A DNA stretch of 64,000 bases from Sulfurimonas sp. C5 (GTDB taxonomy: Bacteria > Campylobacterota > Campylobacteria > Campylobacterales > Sulfurimonadaceae). The DNA lies in contig NZ_JARXNQ010000004.1 in the NCBI RefSeq assembly GCF_029872055.1, positions 1 to 64,000 on the forward strand, written 5' to 3'. The notes beneath the pieces were generated by a model. The model was not told the origin of the DNA. It did no database searches and saw nothing but the letters and a program-made list of their open reading frames with translations. The translations under genes were made by a program, and so were the position numbers. This document shows positions 10,172 through 16,997 of the stretch, piece by piece; position 1 is the first letter of the stretch, and each line of letters starts with the position of its first letter.

Positions 10172-11053
10172 ATGAAACATTTTCTACTTTTTCTTATTTT
10201 CACGCTCAGCATATTTGCACATGATGCTTTAGTCTCTCCACAGTGGCTGGCTAATAATCTTCACAATAATAACATCCGTATTGTTGAAGTATCTGATGAG
10301 CAAAACTTTGAACTGCAACATATTAAAGGTGCCGTGCATACTTCGATCTCTCAATGGAGAATAAAGAACGGTACATATCTCACAATACGCTCTACAAAAG
10401 AGATTGAAGAAGAGATCCGTAAACTCGGTATAGACGCAGATAAACACGTAGTTCTCTATGCTCCGATAATCACTCCCAAAGACTATCTAAAAGCTACCTA
10501 TATATACTGGGCACTGAACTATTTTGGTGTAACAAAAGTTTCTGTACTTGACGGCGGTTTAAACAATTGGATTTCTCAAGGTTTTCCTACGACACAAGAA
10601 ACAAACAGTGTTCAAAAAACCGACTTTCATGCGAATATAGACAGTTCCAAAATTGCCAATCTAGATTATGTTAAAAGTCATTTAGGAAAAATTCCGATGC
10701 TTGACGCAAGACCGAGTGATAAATACCTTGGAATCACTCCAACGGCAACTGTTAAAAGGGATGGTCACATAGCAGGAGCCATGAGTTACTCTTGGAACTA
10801 TTCGGTTACAACAGACTATATACTTAAGTCAAAAAAAGAGCTCAATGCACTATTTAAAAACGGATATAAACTAAACAAAAATAAAGAGTTACTAGTCTAT
10901 TGTACAGGTGGACTTGAAACATCGTTCAACTACTTTGTCCTCTCAGGCGTGTTGGGTTATAAGCAAGTAAGACTTTACGATGCTTCTATGAAACAATGGG
11001 GTAATTTAGATAATACCCCTATGAACAAATACCGCTACGAAACTTTTGAATAA
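10172..11053 (+). CDS. Periplasmic sulfurtransferase with two rhodanese domains
   Basis: The 293-residue protein has a signal peptide (KHFLLFLIFTLSIFA) and two rhodanese folds, at about 18-140 and 160-285. Only the second has the active-site cysteine, C244 in VYCTGGLETS; the matching position of the first domain is in VLYAPIITPKD, without cysteine, as usual for tandem rhodaneses. It would move sulfane sulfur in the periplasm, for example thiosulfate or polysulfide sulfur, which suits a sulfur-oxidising lifestyle; the substrate is not shown by sequence. AAGGA precedes the start. Its end overlaps the convergent EAL gene by 19 bases. Confidence 0.88.
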   Translation: MKHFLLFLIFTLSIFAHDALVSPQWLANNLHNNNIRIVEVSDEQNFELQHIKGAVHTSISQWRIKNGTYLTIRSTKEIEEEIRKLGIDADKHVVLYAPIITPKDYLKATYIYWALNYFGVTKVSVLDGGLNNWISQGFPTTQETNSVQKTDFHANIDSSKIANLDYVKSHLGKIPMLDARPSDKYLGITPTATVKRDGHIAGAMSYSWNYSVTTDYILKSKKELNALFKNGYKLNKNKELLVYCTGGLETSFNYFVLSGVLGYKQVRLYDASMKQWGNLDNTPMNKYRYETFE

Positions 11054-11766
11054 TCTAAGTTCCACTTTTCTATAAAGTGGGCTTTAAAATAATACCCCTG
11101 TACAAAATCTACACCCAACTCTTTTGCGATCTCAAGATCAGAAGCATCCTCGATTCCCTCTAATAGACATAAACGTTTAGAGGCTTTTAAAAACTTTACA
11201 ATCCCTTTTGCCACCTCTATATATGCCGGATTTGTTCTAATTTTTTGAATTACGTCCATATCGAGCTTTATTGTATTTGCCCTATGAAACAAAGAGGTAA
11301 AAAACAGTGTATCTGGCTTTAGAAAATCATCATATGCGTATGTAATATCATGTTCATCCATCCAATCCATAAACTCTTCGATCAAGTAAAGATTTTCATT
11401 ATGTGAATTCTCAATGATTTCGATCTCTATATTTTTATGTGTCGTAAATAGTCTCATCCAATACTCTACATGGTCATTTTCTAAAACGACATGGGGATCT
11501 AAATTTAGAAACAGTCTGTGTCCTTTTGGTCTGTTATCGAGTTGAAAACGTTTTAAGATAGACTCAAAATGAAAAAATGTCTCACTGTTGTCATGAATAG
11601 CATTAAAAAACTCATTAGGAGGTATATATTTATCTTCATGACGAAATCTGCTTAAAGCTTCATACCCGTACACTTTCATCGTTTGAAGCTCTACTATAGG
11701 CTCATAACAAGCACCGTATGTTTCATCCACTATGATTGAAAGCGGTACACTTAAATTCAATTTCAT
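11035..11766 (-). CDS. Stand-alone EAL-domain cyclic-di-GMP phosphodiesterase
   Basis: The 243-residue protein is a single EAL domain with no membrane or sensor segment. The expected catalytic elements can be traced: E36 in YEALSRF, N in FLNLDP, E in EIEIIEN, the aspartate pair in YAYDDF, K in IKLDMD, E in LLEGIE and Q in VQGYYF. It is therefore probably active in hydrolysing c-di-GMP to pGpG, although the DDFG loop ends DDFL. GGAG lies before the ATG. Its upstream region has Fur-box-like palindromes (see 11775-11845), suggesting metal or redox control. Confidence 0.85.
   Translation of the reverse strand: MKLNLSVPLSIIVDETYGACYEPIVELQTMKVYGYEALSRFRHEDKYIPPNEFFNAIHDNSETFFHFESILKRFQLDNRPKGHRLFLNLDPHVVLENDHVEYWMRLFTTHKNIEIEIIENSHNENLYLIEEFMDWMDEHDITYAYDDFLKPDTLFFTSLFHRANTIKLDMDVIQKIRTNPAYIEVAKGIVKFLKASKRLCLLEGIEDASDLEIAKELGVDFVQGYYFKAHFIEKWNLDYSKVS
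11062..11080 (+). terminator. Weak stem-loop after the rhodanese gene
   Basis: CCACTTT and AAAGTGG form a 7-base stem with a 5-base loop just downstream of the rhodanese stop codon, followed by GCTTTAAAAT. It lies inside the 3' end of the convergent EAL gene, and the T-run is poor. Confidence 0.3.
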
Positions 11767-11774
11767 AAAAACTC

Positions 11775-11808
11775 CATTTTGATAACAAATATCAAAATGA
11801 TATCATTT
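11775..11808. promoter_or_regulatory. Two overlapping palindromes just upstream of the EAL gene
   Basis: CATTTTGATA (11775-11784) and TATCAAAATG (11790-11799) are perfect inverted repeats with a 5-base spacer. The right arm overlaps AAATGATATCATTT (11795-11808), a perfect 14-base palindrome. The core TGATAACAAATATCA (11780-11794) matches the Fur 7-1-7 pattern at 12 of 15 positions. The array lies between the predicted transcription start and the ribosome site of the EAL gene, where a repressor would block expression. Confidence 0.5.
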
Positions 11809-11823
11809 GAAACTTACATTTTT

Positions 11824-11829
11824 ATTATA
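11824..11829 (-). promoter_or_regulatory. -10 box of the EAL gene
   Basis: TATAAT reads on the minus strand about 58 bases upstream of the EAL start codon. The Fur-box-like sequence at 11831-11845 lies immediately upstream, within the -35/-10 spacer, and the palindromes at 11775-11808 lie downstream of the likely start site. Confidence 0.45.
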
Positions 11830-11830
11830 T

Positions 11831-11845
11831 TGATAATCAGTATCA
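11831..11845. promoter_or_regulatory. Fur-box-like operator in the EAL promoter
   Basis: TGATAATCAGTATCA is a 7-1-7 inverted repeat with one mismatch. Aligned to the classical 19-base Fur box, I count about 16 matching positions including the 5' flank. It overlaps the promoter spacer of the EAL gene. Binding by Fur is inferred, not shown. Confidence 0.5.
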
Positions 11846-11934
11846 TATTTATATTTACATTAAAGCAAACGACTATGTGTTTTTAGGTAAAAAGTTTGTT
11901 ATTGGAAAATTAGTTTTTCTGAAATTTATTAAGT

Positions 11935-11950
11935 GTGGCTCCGGATACTG
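11935..11950. repeat. Distal copy of tRNA-Asn 3' end (att-like direct repeat)
   Basis: GTGGCTCCGGATACTG repeats exactly at 13298-13313, where it is the CCA end, acceptor strand and part of the T-arm of tRNA-Asn in the same orientation. Downstream of this copy a short stretch resembling the anticodon arm (TAACAGT at 11968-11974) follows at shorter spacing than in the tRNA. This is the arrangement left by an element that integrated at a tRNA 3' end. Confidence 0.7.
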
Positions 11951-12156
11951 AAGGGGCTAGAAATTACTAACAGTAACTGCACAAGACTGAAAACAAGGAC
12001 TTTGCAACTTTATCTAATTTCTTTCCTTTCTTTAAAATTATTCATTTTTGGGCACAATTTGGACACTATACAATCAAAATATTGTTACGAACTAATATTT
12101 TTTTAAAATTTTGTTAAAATAATATCTTATAAAATAGTTGAAATTTGTAGAAGAAT

Positions 12157-12648
12157 ATGAAAAAAATTAAACAAGTAACTAAAATCATAGCATTAATGAT
12201 GATAGTATTAACTATGTCATTCGCTAATGATGTATCTAATCCTAAAAAAGAAAATGTACCCGGATATATGTATGATATATTTACTTGTACTCATATTGAT
12301 GGTATTACTTTAAAAAATGATAAAGTTGTCGACATCACTCAAGACAAACATTGGGATATATTTAAACTTACAATAACTCCTAAGTATTTTAAATGGAGAG
12401 AGCTTGAAGAATTCACAGACAACATTGATAAAAGTAATAGTCATTTTGAAAAATATTACACTAGGTTTGAAACTTTAGATAGAAAATATACACATACTTT
12501 TACTATGTATAAGTACAAAAATCAAGGGCTCTATTCAATGATTTCTAAGTTCAATGGTGAATTATTTATTAATACCTATGATTGTATTAAATCTACAGAA
12601 TTTCAACAACAAGATAAACAAGATTGGTATGACTCGGACAAAAGATAA
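12157..12648 (+). CDS. Orphan secreted protein in the tRNA-flanked mini-island
   Basis: I do not recognise this 163-residue protein. It has a clear signal peptide (residues 1-23, basic MKKIKQVTK then IIALMMIVLTMSFA). The mature part is rich in Lys, Asp, Tyr and Phe and has two cysteines, C44 in FTCTHID and C143 in TYDCIKS, which could form a disulfide. Its codons are very AT-rich. It is the first of two genes between tRNA-Asn 3'-end repeats, so it was probably acquired; the next gene starts 100 bases later. A periplasmic location is inferred. Confidence 0.65.
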   Translation: MKKIKQVTKIIALMMIVLTMSFANDVSNPKKENVPGYMYDIFTCTHIDGITLKNDKVVDITQDKHWDIFKLTITPKYFKWRELEEFTDNIDKSNSHFEKYYTRFETLDRKYTHTFTMYKYKNQGLYSMISKFNGELFINTYDCIKSTEFQQQDKQDWYDSDKR

Positions 12649-12748
12649 AAATTTTAAATACAAAAAAATTGTTTATTATAATGAAATCAACTCTTTGTAG
12701 TATTATTCTATAGGTGTTAACTAATAAGTTCCGATGTGAAGGTTAAAA

Positions 12749-13153
12749 ATGAGAGAGTATATCATTGAATTTTTTTCTATATTGAGAAATTTTTTAAGTT
12801 TTATAGCTGTTATAGTATTGTTCGGTATGATATTTGTTTTTATATGGGGGTTATATTCATTACTTGTGTTTGCATTTGCTTTAGGTCATGGCTTTGAGTT
12901 AATAGACTTACTAACGTTTTTAATAGTAGAAGGTAGTTTGTTGGTAAGTGGAGGAATTATTGGACTAATAATCGAGTCACTAGAAACAATAGAAAGTAAG
13001 CTTGAAAAAGTAGAATACACAAATGAGAAGATTAAAAATGAAATACACGATTCGGATGGCAATATAAAAGCTGTAATAATATCTCTTGTAAGCCTGATTT
13101 TAATTTTATTTGCTGGCTCGTGGATCTATCATTTTCTTTTTTCAAGTATTTGA
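12749..13153 (+). CDS. Orphan membrane protein in the tRNA-flanked mini-island
   Basis: This 134-residue protein is not one I recognise. It has three hydrophobic segments, about 14-45, 52-76 and 106-130. The second runs into a charged helix (LETIESKLEKVEYTNEKIKNE, 78-98) with a coiled-coil look. A GAAGG ribosome site lies before the ATG. It shares the mini-island with the secreted orphan gene upstream and ends about 145 bases before tRNA-Asn. No toxin, immunity or transport family can be assigned with confidence. Confidence 0.6.
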   Translation: MREYIIEFFSILRNFLSFIAVIVLFGMIFVFIWGLYSLLVFAFALGHGFELIDLLTFLIVEGSLLVSGGIIGLIIESLETIESKLEKVEYTNEKIKNEIHDSDGNIKAVIISLVSLILILFAGSWIYHFLFSSI

Positions 13154-13297
13154 GAATATTCTAACAAACGGAGTGTAAAATACTCAAACAAAAGAAGACT
13201 CCAATTCAAATTTAAACTGAGACAAATTTGCGTCAAAAATTAATATTTTTTTAGGTGTTCAAAGTAGTTTGAAAGTGCTTAAAATAAGGGGTTTGAA

Positions 13298-13313
13298 GTG
13301 GCTCCGGATACTG
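13298..13313. repeat. Proximal copy of tRNA-Asn 3' end (att-like direct repeat)
   Basis: The 16 bases GTGGCTCCGGATACTG are identical to 11935-11950. They cover the encoded CCA and acceptor end of the intact tRNA-Asn gene, 1,363 bases from the other copy. Confidence 0.7.
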
Positions 13314-13373
13314 GATTCGAACCAGTGGCCAAGTGATTAACAGTCACCTACTCTACCGCTGAGCTAATCCGGA
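13299..13373 (-). tRNA. tRNA-Asn (GTT anticodon)
   Basis: The minus strand folds as a tRNA: acceptor TCCGGAT pairs with ATCCGGA, the discriminator is G, and CCA is encoded. The D-arm contains AGCTCAGCGGTAGAG, the anticodon loop reads CTGTTAATC (anticodon GTT), and the T-arm holds GGTTCGAATCC. Length is 75 with CCA. Its 3' end is duplicated at 11935, marking it as an integration site. Confidence 0.95.
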
Positions 13374-13397
13374 ATGTTTGTTTTTGAAGTTTTTAGA

Positions 13398-13474
13398 TGG
13401 TGTCAAAGGGGGGACTTGAACCCCCGACCCCCGGCTTATGAGACCAGTGCTCTAACCAGCTGAGCTACCTTGAC
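13398..13474 (-). tRNA. tRNA with CAT anticodon (elongator Met, or Ile2)
   Basis: The minus strand gives a 77-base tRNA with encoded CCA. Acceptor GTCAAGG pairs with CTTTGAC with one G-T pair; the D-arm has AGCTCAGCTGGTTAGAGC, the anticodon loop is CTCATAA and the T-arm holds GGTTCAAGTCC. Anticodon CAT fits elongator methionine or the lysidine-modified isoleucine tRNA; sequence reading alone does not separate them. It lies 24 bases upstream of tRNA-Asn and is probably cotranscribed with it. Confidence 0.9.
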
Positions 13475-13550
13475 TTACCTTTAAGAGGCTGGAATTATAT
13501 GAAATTTTATCTTAGAGTTTTCTAAAGTACATATATTTTTTTTCAATTTG

Positions 13551-13575
13551 TTACAAAAACATTAGAGTTTTGTAA
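13551..13575. promoter_or_regulatory. CIRCE-shaped inverted repeat upstream of groES
   Basis: TTACAAAA (13551-13558) and TTTTGTAA (13568-13575) are perfect inverted repeats separated by exactly 9 bases. The spacing is that of the HrcA operator CIRCE, but the sequence is not. TTAGAGTTTT occurs inside it (13562-13571) and also at 13512-13521, 50 bases upstream. It lies 60-85 bases before the groES start and is a candidate heat-shock operator. Confidence 0.45.
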
Positions 13576-13635
13576 GCGAAGTTCTTGTAAACTTTCGCCC
13601 ATAACTATTAAAAAAAAATTATTAAGGAGTTTCTA

Positions 13636-13896
13636 ATGAATTTTAAACCACTAGGTGAAAGAATTCTTGTAAAAAGTGTAGAAGAGTCTAACACTACAGC
13701 TAGCGGTATCATTATCCCTGATAACGCAAAAGAAAAACCAAATCGCGCAGAAGTTATCGCGATTGGTGATGAAGTAAAAAATGTTAAAGCTGGAGATACA
13801 GTAGTATTTGGAAAATACTCAGGTACTGGTCTAGCTTTAGAAGGTCAAGAATACATCGTTTTAGAAATCGCAGATGTTCTTGGTGTAATTTCATAA
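13636..13896 (+). CDS. groES: Co-chaperonin GroES
   Basis: GroES caps the GroEL chamber during ATP-driven protein folding in the cytosol. The 86-residue protein has the family start NFKPLGERILVK, the mobile loop ESNTTASGIIIPDNAKEKP (about 16-34), and the C-terminal EYIVLEIADVLGVI. It is slightly short for the family (about 95) but complete. AAGGAG lies 6 bases before the ATG. It is followed by groEL after 37 bases. Regulation may use the inverted repeat at 13551-13575. Confidence 0.98.
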   Translation: MNFKPLGERILVKSVEESNTTASGIIIPDNAKEKPNRAEVIAIGDEVKNVKAGDTVVFGKYSGTGLALEGQEYIVLEIADVLGVIS

Positions 13897-13933
13897 TTTT
13901 CAAACTACAATATATATTTAAAAAGGAGCAATA

Positions 13934-15574
13934 ATGTCAAAAGAGATAATTTTTTCAGATAATGCACGTAACGCTTTAGCTCGCGGTGTTGAGAAACTAA
14001 CAGATGCAGTAAAAGTAACTATGGGACCACGCGGTCGTAACGTACTTATTCAAAAGTCTTACGGAAGCCCTGTGATCACAAAAGACGGTGTATCTGTTGC
14101 GCGTGAAGTTGAATTAAAAGACAAACTAGAAGATATGGGTGCTCAACTTGTTAAAGAAGTAGCAAGCAATACTGCTGACGAGGCTGGTGACGGTACAACT
14201 ACGGCAACTGTTTTAGCAAACTCTATCTTTAGAGAGGGTCTAAGAAACGTAACTGCAGGTGCAAATCCTGTTGAGATCAAACGCGGTATGGACAAAGCGT
14301 GTGCAGCTATCTTAGAAAAACTCAAAGAGAGTTCAAAAACTATTAAAGACAAAAATGAGATCGCTCAAGTTGCTACTATTTCTGCTAACTCTGACAAAGA
14401 GATCGGTGATATGATTGCTGAAGCTATGGAAAAAGTTGGACAAGACGGTGTTATCACTGTTGAAGAAGCTAAAGGTATAGTAGATGAGTTAGACGTTGTT
14501 GAAGGTATGCAATTTGATCGTGGTTACCTTTCACCTTACTTCATTACAAATACAGAAAAAATGACTGCTGAGATCGAAAATCCTTGGATCTTATTAGTAG
14601 ATACAAAAATCACATCACTAAAAGATCTTTTACCGGTACTAGAGCAAGTTCAAAAAACTTCCCGTCCACTTCTTATTATTGCTGAAGATGTAGAGGGTGA
14701 AGCACTTTCAACATTAGTTGTAAACAAACTTCGCGGTGTACTTAACATCTCTGCAGTAAAAGCTCCGGGATTCGGTGACAGAAGAAAAGCGATGCTTCAA
14801 GATATCGCTATCCTTACAGCGGGAACTGTAATCTCTGAAGAGACTGGTCATACACTTGAAGGTGCAAACATCCAAATGCTTGGTCAAGCTTCTCGTGTAG
14901 TAATCGACAAAGACAATACGGTAATCGTAAACGGTGCAGGAAGCCAAGAGGCAGTTCAAGCTAGAATTACTGAAATTAGAACACTTATCGGTAACACAAC
15001 AAGTGAATACGATAAAGAAAAACTTCAAGAGCGTCTTGCAAAACTAGCAGGCGGTGTAGCAGTTATCAAAGTTGGTGCTGCAACTGAAACTGAAATGAAA
15101 GAGAAAAAAGACAGAGTTGATGATGCTCTTTCAGCAACTAAAGCTGCTGTTGAAGAAGGTATCGTTATCGGTGGTGGTGCAGCTCTTGTTCGTGCAGCTG
15201 CAAAAGTTTCTCTTGATCTTGAAGGTGATCAAAAAATCGGTGCTGAGATCATCTTAAGAGCTGTAAAAGCTCCTGTAAAACAGATCTCTATCAATGCTGG
15301 ATACGATGCAGGTGTTGTTGTAAACACTATTGAGAATGCGGATAATGAAAACTTAGGTTTCAATGCTGCAACTGGTGAGTATGTAGATATGTTTGAAGCT
15401 GGTATCATCGATCCTCTAAAAGTTGAAAGAGTTGCTTTAACAAATGCAACTTCAGCAGCTTCATTACTTCTTACAACTGAAGCAGCTATTTTTGAAGTTC
15501 CTAAAGAGGAATTAGCAGGTCCTGACGTAAATGCAGGAATGCCTCCGCAAATGGGTATGCCAGGCATGATGTAA
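13934..15574 (+). CDS. groEL: Chaperonin GroEL
   Basis: GroEL forms the double heptameric folding chamber. The 546-residue protein carries [16 protein letters not shown], the nucleotide-binding [10 protein letters not shown], the apical domain, and the usual Gly-Met-rich tail ([12 protein letters not shown]). An AAAGGAG ribosome site precedes the ATG. It forms an operon with groES, and a strong hairpin terminator follows directly. No second chaperonin copy is in the window. Confidence 0.99.
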   Translation: MSKEIIFSDNARNALARGVEKLTDAVKVTMGPRGRNVLIQKSYGSPVITKDGVSVAREVELKDKLEDMGAQLVKEVASNTADEAGDGTTTATVLANSIFREGLRNVTAGANPVEIKRGMDKACAAILEKLKESSKTIKDKNEIAQVATISANSDKEIGDMIAEAMEKVGQDGVITVEEAKGIVDELDVVEGMQFDRGYLSPYFITNTEKMTAEIENPWILLVDTKITSLKDLLPVLEQVQKTSRPLLIIAEDVEGEALSTLVVNKLRGVLNISAVKAPGFGDRRKAMLQDIAILTAGTVISEETGHTLEGANIQMLGQASRVVIDKDNTVIVNGAGSQEAVQARITEIRTLIGNTTSEYDKEKLQERLAKLAGGVAVIKVGAATETEMKEKKDRVDDALSATKAAVEEGIVIGGGAALVRAAAKVSLDLEGDQKIGAEIILRAVKAPVKQISINAGYDAGVVVNTIENADNENLGFNAATGEYVDMFEAGIIDPLKVERVALTNATSAASLLLTTEAAIFEVPKEELAGPDVNAGMPPQMGMPGMM

Positions 15575-15578
15575 GAAA

Positions 15579-15603
15579 ATAAAACGGGAACTTCCCGTTT
15601 TAT
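15579..15603. terminator. Bidirectional terminator after groEL
   Basis: ATAAAACGGGAA and its complement CTTCCCGTTTTAT form a 10-11 base-pair stem with a tiny loop, flanked by A- and T-runs. It fills the space between the groEL stop codon and the stop of the convergent diguanylate cyclase. Confidence 0.8.
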
Positions 15604-16893
15604 CTATAGACAAATTTGATTTTTACCTCTTTTTTTTGCTTCGTAAAGTTTCCAGTCTACATTTTCTAAAATTGTTTTCATTTCAAGGTTTTCTTTGTAT
15701 CTTACCTCTTCTACACCAATACTCATGCCAACACTAAATGTAACCTCATCGTTAAACACAAATTGATAAGAAGTAAATCCTACTTTAATTTTTTCACTTA
15801 CCATTTTTGCCTGTTCTTTTGTTGCATCTTTTAAAATAACAGCAAATTCGTCTCCCCCTATTCTAAAGCCGAAATCTGAAAGTCGAATATTGGTTTTAAT
15901 GATCTCACCCACTTTTTCAATCACTTTATCACCGCTGTAATGCCCAAAGTTATCGTTTACATGTTTGAAATTATCCAAGTCAATATAGACAACACTCATA
16001 GTGTAATCATGATTTCTTTGAATTAGTGCTATCTCTTTTTGTAAAATTTCTTCAAAAAGATCTTTTCTAAACAACTGTGTTAATGTATCTATTTTCATGT
16101 CTTCAATAACTTTATTAGCAAACTCTATAGTTACTGCGTTGTTCATCATCAATGTTAATTTATATATATTTAGTAAAGAGGTATATAAAGGAAGTATCTC
16201 TAAATATTCTTCCCGTTTTAAAAAGTAAAACAGATTCTGAGTATTTAGCAATATCCTTTTTTCCAGTTCTTCAAAGAAAACTCTTTTTTCTGTTGTTAAA
16301 AAGTTTAACTCTTCTAACCACTCTTCAATTAAAAAACGTTTTGCATTTTCCTCTTCGAAATCACCGTTATTTTCAATACAGTTTAACAACTCTTTTAGCC
16401 ATTTTATTTTTTGTAAAATTATTGCTCGCGGCAAAGAATGTGTTTGATCAAGGACGATATGTTCAAAGAAATTTTCGATATCTTTCTTGTCTTCACTCAG
16501 CATTCTGTTTAAATACCCTTTTGCTGTAAATGCTTTCATGATTTTAAAATATTCAAAAATTTCATCCATCAGTTTTTGAGTATTTTGACACTGTTGCGAA
16601 TTAAGCAGAAAGTGCTCTTCTAAAATATCGGTACCTTTAATAAAGTCTATATAAGGAATAAGCCTGTCATAATGAAACTCTCCCATCTTTATATATACAT
16701 CTTTAATAGATTCTATATCTAATCCTAATGATGAAACAAAGTGTACTTTTTGTTTTTGAATCAACATTTGAATCTGTTCATCACTCTCAAAGAAGATTGC
16801 CAATCTGCGATCGTGTAACATTGTCTCATAAAATGATTCAAACGCATTATCTATAAATGGCACTAATTGTTTTAGTTCTGTAAATCTTTTCAA
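15604..16893 (-). CDS. Diguanylate cyclase with globin-like N-terminal sensor
   Basis: The 429-residue soluble protein ends in a GGDEF domain (about 265-429) with an intact RIGGDEFAV active site and DIDNF-like DLDNFKHVNDNFGH, so it probably makes c-di-GMP. The N-terminus resembles a globin-coupled sensor: FYETMLHD, a QKVHF segment, and MGEFHYDRLIPYIDF, where H74 would be the proximal heme ligand in the GxxHxxxxIP pattern. A helical middle region (about 100-260) links the two, as in DosC. Oxygen or other gas sensing is inferred. It faces away from the membrane-bound cyclase gene next door. Confidence 0.8.
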   Translation of the reverse strand: MKRFTELKQLVPFIDNAFESFYETMLHDRRLAIFFESDEQIQMLIQKQKVHFVSSLGLDIESIKDVYIKMGEFHYDRLIPYIDFIKGTDILEEHFLLNSQQCQNTQKLMDEIFEYFKIMKAFTAKGYLNRMLSEDKKDIENFFEHIVLDQTHSLPRAIILQKIKWLKELLNCIENNGDFEEENAKRFLIEEWLEELNFLTTEKRVFFEELEKRILLNTQNLFYFLKREEYLEILPLYTSLLNIYKLTLMMNNAVTIEFANKVIEDMKIDTLTQLFRKDLFEEILQKEIALIQRNHDYTMSVVYIDLDNFKHVNDNFGHYSGDKVIEKVGEIIKTNIRLSDFGFRIGGDEFAVILKDATKEQAKMVSEKIKVGFTSYQFVFNDEVTFSVGMSIGVEEVRYKENLEMKTILENVDWKLYEAKKRGKNQICL

Positions 16894-16997
16894 ACTTCTC
16901 CTTTTTGGTTACCCTTTTATTACAATTTATCCAAATTTTTATTAAGAAAATATTATCCGTATTGATTTGAATTATTTTTTGTTATAATACTAACACT

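Larger units (their letters stand above)
11767..12156. other. 390-base gap: EAL promoter region, then left end of the mini-island
   Basis: No convincing gene lies here. The left part (11767-11850) is the EAL gene's promoter with overlapping palindromes. At 11935-11950 a copy of the tRNA-Asn 3' end occurs. From about 12000 to 12120 the sequence is AT-rich; a short in-frame stretch around 12040-12115 (FWAQFGHYT) has no start or recognisable domain and could be decayed coding sequence. Confidence 0.6.

Noticed and set aside
11935-11990. Left tRNA-like sequence as a second functional tRNA-Asn
   Set aside because: Only 16 bases of the acceptor/T-arm are preserved; T-loop, D-arm and a properly spaced anticodon arm are missing.
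12040-12115. Short frame (FWAQFGHYT) as an integrase remnant
   Set aside because: No start codon, no catalytic R-H-R-Y pattern and too short to assign.
13584-13605. CTTGTAA ... CCCATAA before groES looks like a sigma-32 promoter
   Set aside because: The spacing is only about 7 bases rather than 13 or so, and Campylobacterota are not known to have a sigma-32 heat-shock factor.
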